This document shows, one piece after another, positions 50,501 through 60,300 of a stretch of DNA of 64,000 bases; position 1 is the first letter of the stretch; each line of letters begins with the position of its first letter. The stretch comes from Tritrichomonas foetus (lineage: Eukaryota; Parabasalia; Tritrichomonadida; Tritrichomonadidae). Below the pieces are notes generated by a model, which had not been told where the DNA came from, ran no database searches, and saw only the letters and a list, made by a program, of their open reading frames with translations. Made by a program: the position numbers and the translations under genes. The DNA is taken from NCBI GenBank assembly GCA_001839685.1, contig MLAK01000476.1, positions 49,957-113,956 of the forward strand, read 5' to 3'.

Positions 50501-51958
50501 TTTTCAAAGCCAATTTGTCAATTCGATTCTGGAAAAATTGATCATAATGAATTTGACAATTCAAATGAAATCTGCAATTATTTAATTCGACTTGAACCTT
50601 TTTTCACCTACTTTTCTAACAAAACAAATACTTTTAATCCTGAGAACAACTTTAATTCGATTAGTAAAACATATGAATTTGCCTTAAAAAATCCTTCATG
50701 CTATCAAGAATTGATTCCAGAATTTTTTTTCCAACCAGAGTTTCTCAGAAATCTTAATCAATTACAAATTTCTAATCTTGGACTTTTAAATGATGTTCAA
50801 TTACCTAACTGGGCAAATGGTTCAACCACCAAATTTATATATTTGCATCGAAAAGCATTAGAATCAAATCATGTCTCTAAACATTTAAACAAGTGGATAG
50901 ACTTAATATGGGGAATAAATAGAAAAAATAAGAGCTTTATACAGTTGTTTAAAACTGATTTTCATCCAAAAAGAATATTAAAATCTACAGAAAGCAACAT
51001 ATTATTTGATGCTCATAAAAAAATTCATTTATCTCTTGACAGTACTTTTATACTTGCGAAGATGAGCTATACAAAAGGTTTCAAACCTAAGTTTTCTTTT
51101 CATTTATTGGATAAATCCGGGTTTCTACAAACATATTCATTTGATCTTTCTTTTTTCCTGAAAATAGATGATATTAAATCATCAAATCATTTAAAAAATA
51201 AGCCAATATTTATTGATAGTTCAATGATTTCACCAAGTTTTTATGAAAATGATAAAATTTGCTTTGTTGAAAAGAATCAAACTAATTTGAAAATTTTTAA
51301 TTTTGACAAAGGTAATTTTGTAAAAACTTTACAATTTCAACTTGATATTGTATCAATAACAAATGAAATGGATGGATGGTTAGCAGTATCTTCAAAAGAT
51401 GCAGTTATTTCTCTTTATTATAATTATGACAAAATTCTTCCATCAATTTCATCTTTTCGAGACTCAATCAAATGCATGTGCATTTCTACAAAATTTGATT
51501 CACTAGTTTGTGGAACAAGAGATAATTGGCTTTTATTTTGTCGATTAAGTCGACCATCAATAAATCTAATGAAAGAAATTGATGGAAGACCACAAAAAAT
51601 TTTGATTACTGAATCAATGGGATTTGTAGTTGTTTATTTGACTAAAATAAATCACGGAAAACTATATCATTATTTAAATCTATATACAATAAATGGTGAT
51701 CTTATAAAGTCAAAAGAAAGTGCACTAGTCTCTGTAATAACATCGGCCAAAAATACCAGTGGTTTTGATTATTTGATTCTTGCTGATTCAAACAACAATA
51801 TATTTATATTTGAAGCTTTTTATTTAGATTTCAAAGCTCCTTTCTATTCTTGTGATTCAAAAGTTATTTCTTTGTATTATATTAATGATTTATCATTTAT
51901 CGTTGTAATATGTGAAAATGGAACTATGCACTTTATTTTTCAATCAATAAACAAATAA
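44552..51958 (+). CDS. BEACH-domain protein with ConA-like, PH-BEACH and WD40 regions
   Basis: A 2,468-residue cytosolic scaffold of the LYST/neurobeachin/LvsA class, involved in vesicle and lysosome or contractile-vacuole traffic. Residues 1-840 are helical ARM-like. A concanavalin-like lectin domain sits at ~843-965 (FEDGFSFVFWVYL...). More helical repeats follow to ~1800, then a PH-BEACH domain at ~1803-1915. The BEACH domain runs from ~1925 to 2150: NFEYLMMLNIFSGRSFNDIS, QYPIFPWILTDYES, FRDFSKPIC, YLIRLEPFF, LIPEFFFQPEF, VQLPNWANGS and KHLNKWIDLIWG. The C-terminal ~320 residues are WD40-like. It shares domain order with human LYST and Dictyostelium Lvs proteins. The sequence is very AT-rich even for this window. 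An out-of-frame ATG lies 16 bases before the chosen start. Confidence 0.93.
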   Translation: MKILSKYELIKIILSKKIDKSDFPLLNDDIRSLLGNVYLDIPQFQNIEIHKICEEMKNASFDIIMTKHNYTFPVQPLILNKLANHQDNFSTSINSISLYTFYTWITINMLLLKGETINCLQTFLSILLRIAEKSYHSSKEDEIRLLAISCFIDLIKTIFLDDRISCDFAEIFQFIKFLFTSNSILPDGTSAIFSIIAHKVINQNTPMNEIAREFLNTVLSITTKDNKIIDREVICEILEIICNYIVNLDSLCLNFFLSVSDIVPIQFISDIFEPILIQMFALQTDTFLGPFENDNTKCSEFCVIQQTIRNYFHPPNNPNQLLDLPDISGVIPEFLTYDKMLNQELYQKIMILIPIIMKREENVALFIICVSKILTKTIEKSHTKIFDYMAIVFCFIESIISVFKITLPYQFIYNDVLFNPNTTIFCQCKNFRQLNTLRQTALSIIIQDQASILKKALSNSSFYPELFIECIYRLQILKNNISQNTRPLAEILMLIMIEYRRYDHIMICAQARKVILVYFSDFLLHQNLKNVFTLPFFIKTFLTLLFENPIRLQLLQILSHILSNLTFAEGLVINKYLNKLIDVACHELVSVDAISLLSDLIKALNEASLFNSNVSSFVREIAPNLCHNILKITCDDDDKSENILMELITFLAATSHECTLKADELSLIESAILHLSNTRPKNQIMDKLVQVIAGKQMSVLLPNFEIQQSKILCSFIRIFINSNYIYKALNIIYELCLFSSSNCIKCHEGELDILIIDYIRKWKIEEKFEINIDTKKVDHFLNLFVKIASVVSSVSVVQRFFSLLCPIDLNLLSSIHESILLALNNILLASKSIPSATLPMTPLCSLQIHGINSTSFEDGFSFVFWVYLTTNSNQFKQCIFKLDDGRYHVFRLIFIGGNLKLKIQNGTDFYHGYFELNAPLKTWIMITMTLDQSKNSHEATARIYLNNIFKKSISKFSTFLPTTNLISCTVNESLKHLSDLKIFPLLGLFMLSKQLNVNEIIQLYFEGPRQICASRYGAIFAYIPHDISQYTTFVSLLKSNSISENHEPILSRKWNVSFFDILLNFCKVSLVIPIFQQIATPNIYGEEFKYLAETGVEILHNIFSLSELAQKSFYKDKGFRIISYLLQNTNSRIYINYNLYSRFFTMIYSITYIKLRQQLLDSIVLNIEIWSLSDSKNLNRIIKHWGRMVYPSCKIMIYELRSFSWFLIIVHSYFGDSNVKYSPENRSIIIEIVNDIYKNGITQTDIFLLIGYISAYANNPDILEKIDFIKLLTSIISNKSIIEELQINISHILIYLHPLFEIDDDNLIFCLIDCIIMVYRLNYEISQSLNDYLDFILDKIQNHVFNDHVFNKLLKNWKENTPELFNVVCYSAILKGEIYILDIISQKPKYCIITDESYMLWPTFMTFFVSKKHVDKVLLFLIDVFSNCWDKVFYSINLIGRATKRFKKMDVIKHSILILMSQHISTTENLIQLLNIIKHFIIYRYKNCESSVSKQITSYCNQYYSNMYLCKASTKPKKRHICYHHNIYRFLVNSITEYGNENNFDTIGLRFTNDNSWMDADLALISIKLFNNYNITQFFDIMLVYYHFLEKNNQKIEGQEEVLILFRKYIKQNSISKVDYSKYHQFFSLIESFFINKVDDLHHDIIAFEKKISNKIIRFLSALPLIFPNESNYKYIEQNLNNLISHFLEKQGYTLKQNMKEWSHLWRSLTVDRAPWADSLLIYDEISEGDSENKIFERLNKISKRDNSFCSNFCPLKIRRSFNSIFQNHLNLFNNSQMNTLRQFYEEKCKLSFYKQEKINQTISLTIHSHFFKYDINTKEYLKCHIRSINNNKPAQLTLSKRSLILTSNGISKEIFVRDIYYILYRTKNNIFSGLEIFTNKKESIWLEFDGNKFRTILPRIRIMPSVNIKNLQLQNFETFFQEQSFTNDWINMKITNFEYLMMLNIFSGRSFNDISQYPIFPWILTDYESDEIDFDNANVFRDFSKPICQFDSGKIDHNEFDNSNEICNYLIRLEPFFTYFSNKTNTFNPENNFNSISKTYEFALKNPSCYQELIPEFFFQPEFLRNLNQLQISNLGLLNDVQLPNWANGSTTKFIYLHRKALESNHVSKHLNKWIDLIWGINRKNKSFIQLFKTDFHPKRILKSTESNILFDAHKKIHLSLDSTFILAKMSYTKGFKPKFSFHLLDKSGFLQTYSFDLSFFLKIDDIKSSNHLKNKPIFIDSSMISPSFYENDKICFVEKNQTNLKIFNFDKGNFVKTLQFQLDIVSITNEMDGWLAVSSKDAVISLYYNYDKILPSISSFRDSIKCMCISTKFDSLVCGTRDNWLLFCRLSRPSINLMKEIDGRPQKILITESMGFVVVYLTKINHGKLYHYLNLYTINGDLIKSKESALVSVITSAKNTSGFDYLILADSNNNIFIFEAFYLDFKAPFYSCDSKVISLYYINDLSFIVVICENGTMHFIFQSINK

Positions 51959-52614
51959 AATGTCTTTTATCTTATCTTTTCTTTTAATTACTAAATGTTA
52001 ATGAAATAAATTCCATCTCTTATTTTTGAGTGATTCTAATGTAATCCATCTTCGATGAATATTTATTCTATAGTAAGAGAAACTATGTTTCGGGTATGAA
52101 GCGTCACTCCATGACAAAAAGGCCCAAAGAACCACGAAAATGGTTAGATTTATTGATATTATTCATTATTATGTATGATATCCATACAATGATTTGCGTT
52201 TCAAATGCATATGAATGAAAAATTCGAATATCTCCGACCAATTTTTATGAACAAGCCTGATATAGAGTCTAAATGATGCTTCATTCTTTGTGCTAAAGAA
52301 AGAAGACTCACAAATTGTCTCTAAAACATTTATACATCTCCATATTGTCAGAATAACTTTTATTACCAATAGTTCCTTTTTTACAATATGAAGAGAGATT
52401 TTTTGACAAATAGTTTTGATAGTAGTTAACTAGCTAATCGAGATAATGACCATACAAATATATGACAATGTTTACAAGTACTATTAAATCAGCCAAAAGC
52501 CCATAAATTGATTAATTAAAATGGGATATATTCGTTTTAGTGATTTTATAAAAAATGAAATCATCGAAGTAGTAAAAAGTAAAGGAAATAAATGAATTAA
52601 ACAGAATTTTCACT
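51959..52614. other. Convergent 3'-3' intergenic region
   Basis: 656 bp between the BEACH gene (+) and the Myb gene (-). It holds a 40-codon plus-strand ORF (52096-52218, listed separately) and an overlapping 66-codon minus-strand frame (52169-52369), neither recognisable. Otherwise plain AT-rich sequence. Confidence 0.45.
52096..52218 (+). CDS. Possible 40-aa small ORF
   Basis: A short frame beginning MKRHSMTKRPKEPRKWLDLL, with a basic first half and a hydrophobic second half. The local G+C is higher than that of the flanks at 52090-52140. No family is recognised and there is no TCAYW just upstream. It may be a relic of a larger gene or a chance frame. Confidence 0.15.
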   Translation: MKRHSMTKRPKEPRKWLDLLILFIIMYDIHTMICVSNAYE

Positions 52615-53250
52615 TTAGAAGAAGAACCAATTCATAGGGTCGTCTGCTTGAAATGGCTCTTCATGAAAGAAAAAATCATCATTTGAAATAAAATGATCAA
52701 TGATAACTTCATTTTGTTTATCATTATGATCAATTTTTTCAAAACTATTGATAGAATTATTGATGTTATTAAGGTTTGTATTCTCATTTTTAAGTGTTTT
52801 TGGTTGAGGTATTTCCATGTTCTTTTTCTTTTTCTTAGAGAAGTGTGACAATTTCATTTTTTCCATTTCTCTCAGTTTTTTTCTTTCTGTCTTTTTGATA
52901 GCACGATCAATCTTTAAAAAACGATTCTTCAGATCAATTTCTGTCCTCCCTGGAAGAAAATTCGAAATTAATTTCCATGATGAGCCAAGTTGTTGATATT
53001 TTTCCAGTAAAATATTTTCTTCATCTCGAGTCCAGTCGCCCTTCTTAATATTAGGATCTAGATAATATACATATCGATCTCTACATTGTCTCGGAGTTCT
53101 TCCATTGAACTTTCCTGCTATCAAAACCCAGTTGTTATCACCATACTTTTGAACTAATTTCATTAATTTTTGATCCTCATTTTGGGTAAATTTACTTCTT
53201 TCTTTTCTTTTTTTCCTCATCGGATCTGCTTGATGGCTCAAGGCGATCAT
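52615..53250 (-). CDS. Myb-like R2R3 DNA-binding protein
   Basis: A 211-residue transcription factor. Two tandem Myb repeats occupy ~18-115: repeat 1 has FTQNEDQKLMKLVQKYGDNNW...NGRTPRQCRDRYVYYLDP and repeat 2 has WTRDEENILLEKYQQLGSSWKLISNFLPGRTEIDLKNRF. The spaced tryptophans are partly replaced by Phe or Leu, as is common in protists. A lysine-rich segment (~117-145) may be the nuclear signal. The tail is Asn-rich, then acidic and aromatic (PMNWFFF at the end). Small R2R3 proteins of this form include the trichomonad Myb factors that bind promoter elements of iron-regulated genes; whether this one does so is unknown. The basic N-terminus has a second possible start, MRKKRKERSK, at residue 11. 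The stop is TAAA. Confidence 0.92.
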   Translation of the reverse strand: MIALSHQADPMRKKRKERSKFTQNEDQKLMKLVQKYGDNNWVLIAGKFNGRTPRQCRDRYVYYLDPNIKKGDWTRDEENILLEKYQQLGSSWKLISNFLPGRTEIDLKNRFLKIDRAIKKTERKKLREMEKMKLSHFSKKKKKNMEIPQPKTLKNENTNLNNINNSINSFEKIDHNDKQNEVIIDHFISNDDFFFHEEPFQADDPMNWFFF

Positions 53251-54461
53251 GATTGATATTTTTCACAATAAAGTCCTTGAATTGAAATATGATCGTCATT
53301 GAAGTTTTTTTCACAAATTTCTGAAGGGTAAGCTATTTTTTCTGTATTTCTAAATCACAATACTATAAGAATTTCAATGTGATTGAATTCCATCAATTTA
53401 ATTTTAAATTCAAACATCGATTTAATATCAAAAGAAAATGGGTGACTTTTTGTATATAGGTTCTATTTTTAACGAAAAACTCTTTCACTTATAAAAACTC
53501 TTTCAACTCATCAATTAACTGACCACACTATTTCTCAACAATAGTATTGTATCTTTGATTACTGCATGGAATTTCACTGTTTGCTCATTCTTTCTTCGTT
53601 GAATAATTTCGAATATTAGTTTTTATGGTCTGCTTCCTCTTTCAAAAGTTTCATAGTTATTCTAAATCAAATCCTGATCGCAAAAAAATTGTGAATATCC
53701 CCTATTGAATTTTCTGTAAATATTGACAATTCTCTCAATCAAATTTGAAGTCTGAAGAAATATCGCTATTAAATAATTCATTGAAAATTGAATATACGAA
53801 AGGAAGTTTGAGGAAATATGTAACTTTTCGATGAAGATAAAATTTATCTCGTTTAAATTTAAATTAATGTGAAAAACACAAACTTACTCTAAGTCACTGA
53901 TTCAATGAATCATGAGATTCAGGTGCACATCTTTCGGATATTTTGAAGAAAAAAAAATCATTTTATCATCATTATGATGATTAATAAATTTTTGGTCGAA
54001 CAACTGAAGCCATAATGATTGAAATGATAATAGAGGTTTTATAAATGAAATTTATATTACGAATTTTCAATTTATATGATTGCTGATAACAATATCTGTA
54101 AAAATATAAAATTATAATACATATACATAGACATCTTATTCAACTAAAAGGATAAATTTAAATTAAACATAGAATTATTGATTTCCTTGGAAATCATTTG
54201 AAAATAAATATTGAAAACCCAGAAAATCATTATAATTCCATACAAGGAAATTTACCATAATAAATATAAGTAAAATGATTTCAATTTATTTTAGAGAAGA
54301 TGCGGAATTTGAATTCTGTTTACATATTCTCAATATTTTGCTTTAGAGAAGAAATGATTGATATAAATAATATATTATTTGAGAGAAGATATGAAATATG
54401 AATTCGGTTTATTTACATGTAATCAGGAAAAAATCGATTTTCCTAATCTCTGACATTTTAT
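53251..54461. other. Divergent intergenic region with a short imperfect repeat
   Basis: 1.2 kb between the Myb start (-) and the orphan ORF (+). AT-rich with no recognisable ORF. Near the right end a 35-40-bp segment occurs twice imperfectly (54291-54325 and 54379-54418). Stop-rich in all frames that I followed. Confidence 0.45.
54291..54418 (+). repeat. Imperfect direct repeat of about 37 bp
   Basis: The segment TTAGAGAAGATGCGGAATTT (continuing to TTTACAT, 54291-54325) returns as TTGAGAGAAGATATGAAATA (continuing to TTTACAT, 54379-54418). Copies are about 88 bp apart and about three-quarters identical by eye. Confidence 0.5.
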
Positions 54462-56618
54462 GTGAAAAACGCTTTTTTAGTTTATCAATTGTCTCAGTTT
54501 TTGTGCATCTGTACGGATTTTGGCCCCAATAAAATTGTATTGGTCCAAAGTAATGATAACAAAGAAAGGAAAGAGATTTTATCATTATTGAGCAATCAAA
54601 ATATTTGGATAAAAACGCCTAATATCGCTTTCCCAACATCCACTGATAAACTTCTACTATGCGAAAATCAAAAAATGTTATTAAATTATAAACCTAGTCC
54701 TTTTGAACGTCCAAAATACTCATATTATATTTTTTCCAAACTTCCTAAAACTGCTATTGTTTTATATGTTGCATTAGAAATTGTTGGGGGCTTAAAAATG
54801 CCTATAATTTCTGTTGTTATTCAGGAAACAGATTTAAACAATGAGTACAAAAAACTCTATAATTTGATCAATGAAGAACTTGGATTTGAAATCACCATTC
54901 AAAAATTATTTACTAATAATAATGAATTCACATTTGGAACTATTCAAGACTTAGTAGAGATTTCCAAAAAGCATAATCTTTCAGCACTTTGTGTGTTACC
55001 AGATAAATCCTTAAAAAAAATAAATAAAAGGATCAAAATTGTTGACGAAATTATAGATTTTGAATCAAAATATGTTCTTCAGCATGAAAAAGATGAAGGA
55101 TTTGTAAAAGAATGGAAATGGCATTTCGATTTTTTAAAACTTTTACAAAACAATTTTAATGATTATTCAACAAAAGTTGGAAAGATTATGTTGGATTCTC
55201 TTTTCTTGAATTCTGATCAAAAACCAATTGAACTTGGAAATCTTCTTGAAAAATTATTTCTAGAAACACCAAAATGTCATCCTGATTATTTTTTCCTCGA
55301 ACAAATTCTTCAAATCATTCCTGATATTTCTTCCAATATATCTTCAATTGTACAAGAAAATCTTTCAAGTTCAATGTGTGAAAATACAAAACAAGTTCAA
55401 GAATTAGAAGATTTATTATTTGAAATTGAAGAAACTCAACCAGGTGACAAAAAACTTACAGAGATTCTCAAAGAGGAAAAACAAATTCCAACTGCCATGA
55501 GTTTGAATGAAATTGACAAACTATGTCAAAATATTTCATTAGATGATGGAAAAGGAGACATTGAAGAAAAAATTGATGAATTTATTCACCAACATCATTA
55601 TGAACGAAAAGAATTACCACATTGCTTCCCAAAAAATTATGTTATAGATCCTATTCTGTCTCAAAGTCCTAATTTTAGCAATGAAAATGAAGATGATGAA
55701 ATTAACCAATTATTTTCTGAAGAAATAAATTCTAATAATAATACGAACTTTAATCTTACTGAATTAAAAAATAATCAAAATAAAGAAAATGTTAATTCAA
55801 ATAGTGAAAAAATAAATCATGATAATTTTCCCGATGAAAATAAGCAAAAAAATGACGTTGTGAGTATAAAAACTCCCAATTCTCATAATACAGGCGCGAG
55901 TGAAGATGAAGTCAGTGATGAATTTCTTTTGAAACTTTTAAGTGGAAGTTCCAGTTTTACAGAAAATATAAGTGAAGCCGAAATTCTTAGGCTTCTACAT
56001 CAAAGTGATGATGAAAATACCTCAATTAAATCCGTTTCTTCTTCTACATCAGAGTTCCCGATTTTTAACTTAAATTTGAACCAAGAAACTGAATTTTCAA
56101 GTCAAGGTACCCAAACCCCACCTAAATACTCATTATCTAACGAATTATTCAAAGATAAAACATCAGATTCTGAATATCAAATCGAAGAGAATTTCAATTA
56201 TGAAGAGAAATTTGATTATTCATCTTTTCTTGCAAAAAGAAACAAAAATATGAACTATCTTTCGCATTTAATGAATTGTACAACAATGTCTGTTCTTGAA
56301 AATAATGTAAAAGAGTTAACTCAGTCATCATTAGTCCTGAATAAAAATCCAAAAGGAAATAAAAAGTATAAAATTGACTCATCTCTAATTGGAAAATATT
56401 CATATGGTGAAAAAATGCAAAAAATGATCCGTGTTAAAGAAAATTTGCCCAAAAAATCCATTGTGAGCTATATTCAGAGGAAAAAAGATTATGCAAATTT
56501 TGATACTATAATAAAATTTACAGATGATCAGAAAAATAAAACAAAGAAGAATAAACCTTATCTTCATGAAGACAGTCCAATTCTTCAACTTTATAAAATT
56601 CAAAAGGATCAAAAATAA
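54462..56618 (+). CDS. Unrecognised acidic protein, no in-frame ATG
   Basis: A 718-residue open frame of no known family. Residues 1-180 look folded, with alternating strands and helices (TDFGPNKIVLVQ, AIVLYVALEIVGG, MPIISVVIQ). Residues ~180-370 are helical and acidic. Residues ~390-620 are Asn/Glu/Ser-rich and disordered, and the last 90 residues are lysine-rich. The upstream frame is open only to a TAA at 54444 and contains no ATG, so the nominal start is GTG at 54462. An ATG at 54460 is out of frame and followed at once by TGA. The first in-frame ATG is at 54675 (residue 72) and would remove a well-structured segment. An undetected 5' exon, an indel in the assembly or a non-ATG start are all possible. 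The stop is TAAA. Confidence 0.65.
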   Translation: MKNAFLVYQLSQFLCICTDFGPNKIVLVQSNDNKERKEILSLLSNQNIWIKTPNIAFPTSTDKLLLCENQKMLLNYKPSPFERPKYSYYIFSKLPKTAIVLYVALEIVGGLKMPIISVVIQETDLNNEYKKLYNLINEELGFEITIQKLFTNNNEFTFGTIQDLVEISKKHNLSALCVLPDKSLKKINKRIKIVDEIIDFESKYVLQHEKDEGFVKEWKWHFDFLKLLQNNFNDYSTKVGKIMLDSLFLNSDQKPIELGNLLEKLFLETPKCHPDYFFLEQILQIIPDISSNISSIVQENLSSSMCENTKQVQELEDLLFEIEETQPGDKKLTEILKEEKQIPTAMSLNEIDKLCQNISLDDGKGDIEEKIDEFIHQHHYERKELPHCFPKNYVIDPILSQSPNFSNENEDDEINQLFSEEINSNNNTNFNLTELKNNQNKENVNSNSEKINHDNFPDENKQKNDVVSIKTPNSHNTGASEDEVSDEFLLKLLSGSSSFTENISEAEILRLLHQSDDENTSIKSVSSSTSEFPIFNLNLNQETEFSSQGTQTPPKYSLSNELFKDKTSDSEYQIEENFNYEEKFDYSSFLAKRNKNMNYLSHLMNCTTMSVLENNVKELTQSSLVLNKNPKGNKKYKIDSSLIGKYSYGEKMQKMIRVKENLPKKSIVSYIQRKKDYANFDTIIKFTDDQKNKTKKNKPYLHEDSPILQLYKIQKDQK

Positions 56619-57353
56619 ACTGAAAATCTCCAAAAAGAGAAAATGTATATACATTTAACAAAAATTGCTTTAAGGCAGCCAATCAAATACTAACATGTAA
56701 GAATCAAGGAAAATACGTAAATTTGGCGTCTTCGAAAATTCACTCGAACTGTTTTGATAGAAATTGCGAATACTCAGACTAATAAAACGAACAAACTTTT
56801 TAGTAAACATGTAATTTTACAAATGCATCGATGTAAATCCTCCATTTGGTTATTTTATTTTCATCACAATTAATTATCACCAACGTTAAGATATATAATG
56901 AACAAGCTCAATTTTATATATGATTTTATTTTGATTATTCAACAAGATATGGAAAATAATCTCAATGTGAAATTTAAATTATTAATAATTTGTGATGATA
57001 TCATTATAAGATAGCTCTGATGCTTTATATAGTATATAAAAAATGATTAGCGTCAAATTACCAAACATAACACTTTCTTCTTTGAGATATTATCACATTA
57101 AATATGAATTACCAATAGTTATCGTTGGAACTCAAAAATTAAATGTGCCTAACTCAATTATCTTTTGATAAAAATTTGTCAAGTTTTGAATGATATTCTG
57201 GTCAATTATCATCAAACTTTTTTTATGCTTTGCAAAGTGAATTCTGAGGTCAACAACCAATCACAGAAAACCTTCAAAAAGAAAATGGTTTTCAATGTAC
57301 ACATTTTGAAAAAGTATAGGTCAATATCTCATCGTAAGGTCAAAGCAAATAAA
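56619..57353 (+). other. Intergenic spacer before the coiled-coil gene
   Basis: 735 bp between plus-strand genes. The coiled-coil frame is open back to 57165, with other possible ATGs at 57225 and 57285, so part of this stretch could be coding. One AACTTTTT (56794-56801) is present on the other strand. Nothing else is seen. Confidence 0.45.
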
Positions 57354-60300
57354 ATGAGTAATTCGCCCGCCCAAGCCAAATTTGATTCAGCTCGAAATGC
57401 TTTAATCGAAAAATTTATCACAAACCTCTGCATTATTCGTGACAAAAGTACAGAAGTTGCTCGTTGGTTTCCAAGCCATTCATCAAATATCGACTGTAAA
57501 TGTGCAGAACTCCTCACAGAAGTAAGTATGGAATTATCTGAAATTTATGAAGTTCCCGATATTAACGCCAAAACGGGCCTCGTTAAAAGCATGATCAAAA
57601 AAATATCAGATCCAGAATCAGCTTTTCTCTCAATTTTTCCAATTATTGACTCAATTTGCTATGAATATCAATCATCCGATGATTATTTATACAAACCGTT
57701 CGAAGGATTGAAATTCGATATCAAAAAATTCGAAAATGTAATGAGACCACTTCGCAGTCAAAGTAATGAAATAATTTCGATTGATCTAGCTAGTCTTTTC
57801 AGATTTGGCAAAGTGCCCCAGAAAGTCACAGATTATTTCGATAAGCTTCTGGCCATTATTAACTTAAAATCGGTTATTTTCAAAATGATCACCTTTGAAG
57901 GTGAATTTGAAGCCGAACTTACAAAAATTTTAGATGAATATGGTCAAGAAACTGCCAACGAAGCACCCCAGGAAGAAGTTACTGATGCTTCCAAATCGAG
58001 TGAAAACGATCAAGGAAAACCAGCAGAAAACAATGAGAATAATTCACAAATTAATAATCAATTTGAACAGAAATATAATTCACTTGAAAATGAATACGCT
58101 ATATTAAAGAAAGAATTAGATAAGCTTAAAACAGATTATCAAGCACGATCAGATGAAAATGCTTCACTCAGAACCACAATTGAAAATCTTGCTGAAGCTC
58201 AAATCGAACTAAAACAACTAAAAAGTGAAAAAGAAGATACTGATGCAAAATTAGCAACATTAGAAGAACAAACTGTTACATTAAAAAGTATCATTCATAA
58301 CAATGCAATTGAAAAAGATGAACTTTCACAACAAATTAAAAAATTGGAAGCGGAGAATAAAGAAATTGAAGAACTCAAAAAAGCTCAAAGTGATTTAAAT
58401 TCGTTGAAAGACAAACTTGATGATTTTGAAGATATTCAAGCAAAATTAGCAACTTTAGAGGAGCAAAATCTTACATTAAATAGTCTCGTTAAAACTTTTG
58501 CTGAAGAAAAAGATCAGGTAAGTCACCAACTCTCTGAATTTGAGAAAAAAGCCGAACAAGAAAAACAACAGTTAGTTGAAAAATTTGAACAAGCTAAAGT
58601 TGAATTTGAAAATCAGAAAAATGAACAAGAAAATAAGATCAATTTGTTAGGACAAGAAAAGAATGAACTTTCAGATAAATTAAACGAACTTCAACATTTA
58701 AATGAAACATTAGAAACCATGAAAAACAATATTTGTATTTCTATGTCAGAAATTGAGCAACAGAAAAATGATCTTGAAAGCCAAATGAAATCTTTGGAAG
58801 AAGAAAAAAATCAAATTGCTACAAAATTAAATAGTATGGAACAACAGAATTCTGAACAAGCTGGAAATATTGAAGAAGAAAGAATCCAATTAATGAACAA
58901 AATTTCTGAACTTGAACAACAAATCAATGAAAAAGAAACAACAGTGAAAAGTTTGGAAGATGGAAAAACAGAACTCAACAATAAAGTTTCATTACTTGAA
59001 CAAGAAAAGAATGAATTGAACAATAAAATTAATGAACTTGAACTACACAAATCTGAACAAGAGAATAAAATTAACTCATTGGGATCTGATTACGAAGAAT
59101 TAAGCAAGAAATATAATGAAATTGGAGAAAACAATTCAAATTTGGAAAATAAAATTAGTCAATTGGAAAATGAAAAAAATCTACTTGAACAACAAAAAAA
59201 TGAACAAGAAACACGAGCTAATAATTTAGAAGAAGAGAAAAACAGCTTAATAAATAAAGTCAATGGCCTAGAACAACAAAACACTGAACAGACTGGTTCA
59301 TTTGAGCAAGAGAAATCCAATCTTATCAACAGAATTTCTGAGTTGGAACAAAAATCACAAAATCTTGAAAGTGAAAAAATAGAACTCAACAATAAAGTTT
59401 CATCACTTGAACAAGAAAAGTCTGAGCAGTTCAATTCATTTGAAAATGAAAAGAATGAATTGAACAATAAAATTAATGAACTTGAACAACTTCGAAATGA
59501 ACAAGAAACAAAATCAAATACTCTTGAAACAGAAAAAAATGATTTGAAAAGCAAATTGAATGAACTTGAACAACAAAAGATTGAAGAGTCCAACCAGTTT
59601 AATCAAACTAAAGATCAACTCAATTCCAAAATTAATGAGTTGGAAACAATATTAAATCAAAATCAACATAACATAGAGAACCTGTCTAAAGAAAAAGAAG
59701 AATTGAATAGCAAAATAACAGATCTAGAAAAACAAAAAGAAGATATCACAAATTCGTTATCCTCCGAAAAAGCTGCAGAAGTTGAAAAAATTGCACATTT
59801 GGAATCACAGATTCGAGAAATCGAAGGAAAATTCAACGATTTAGAAAATGCTAAAAATGAGCTTGAGGAAAAACTCAATCAAATAAGCCAGCAAAAGGAC
59901 AATTTGGACCAAGAAAAAATTGAACTTTCTAACCGAATCTCTGAACTAGAATCACAAAAGATTGAACAAGACAGTCAAACAAACAAGTTCAACGAAGAAA
60001 TTAATGGATTAAATAATCAAATCGCTAAGCTTGAACAGCAAAAATCAGAGCGAGAAATTCGAGCCAACAATTTTGAACATGAAAAAAGCGAAATTGATCA
60101 TAAATTAAAAGAAGTCGAACAGCAAAAATCTCAAATTGAAAATGTTTTAAGTGAAGCTGAAAAACAAAAAATTGAACTCCAAAATCACATCAATGAATTG
60201 GAACAGCAAAAAACTGATATTGCGAATTCTCTTTCAACTGAAAAAGCGGCTGAAATTGAAAAAGTTGTCAATCTTGAGTCAAGAGTTCGAGAACTTGAAC

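Noticed and set aside
23633..54461. Spliceosomal introns in the long genes
   Set aside because: I found no trichomonad 3' consensus ACTAACACACAG by eye, and the long frames run without interruption apart from the one TAA in the NEK gene.
57165..57353. Extended N-terminus of the coiled-coil protein from a TTG codon
   Set aside because: The 63 extra residues begin with a non-ATG codon and look unlike a domain. MSNSPAQAKF at 57354 begins the folded part.
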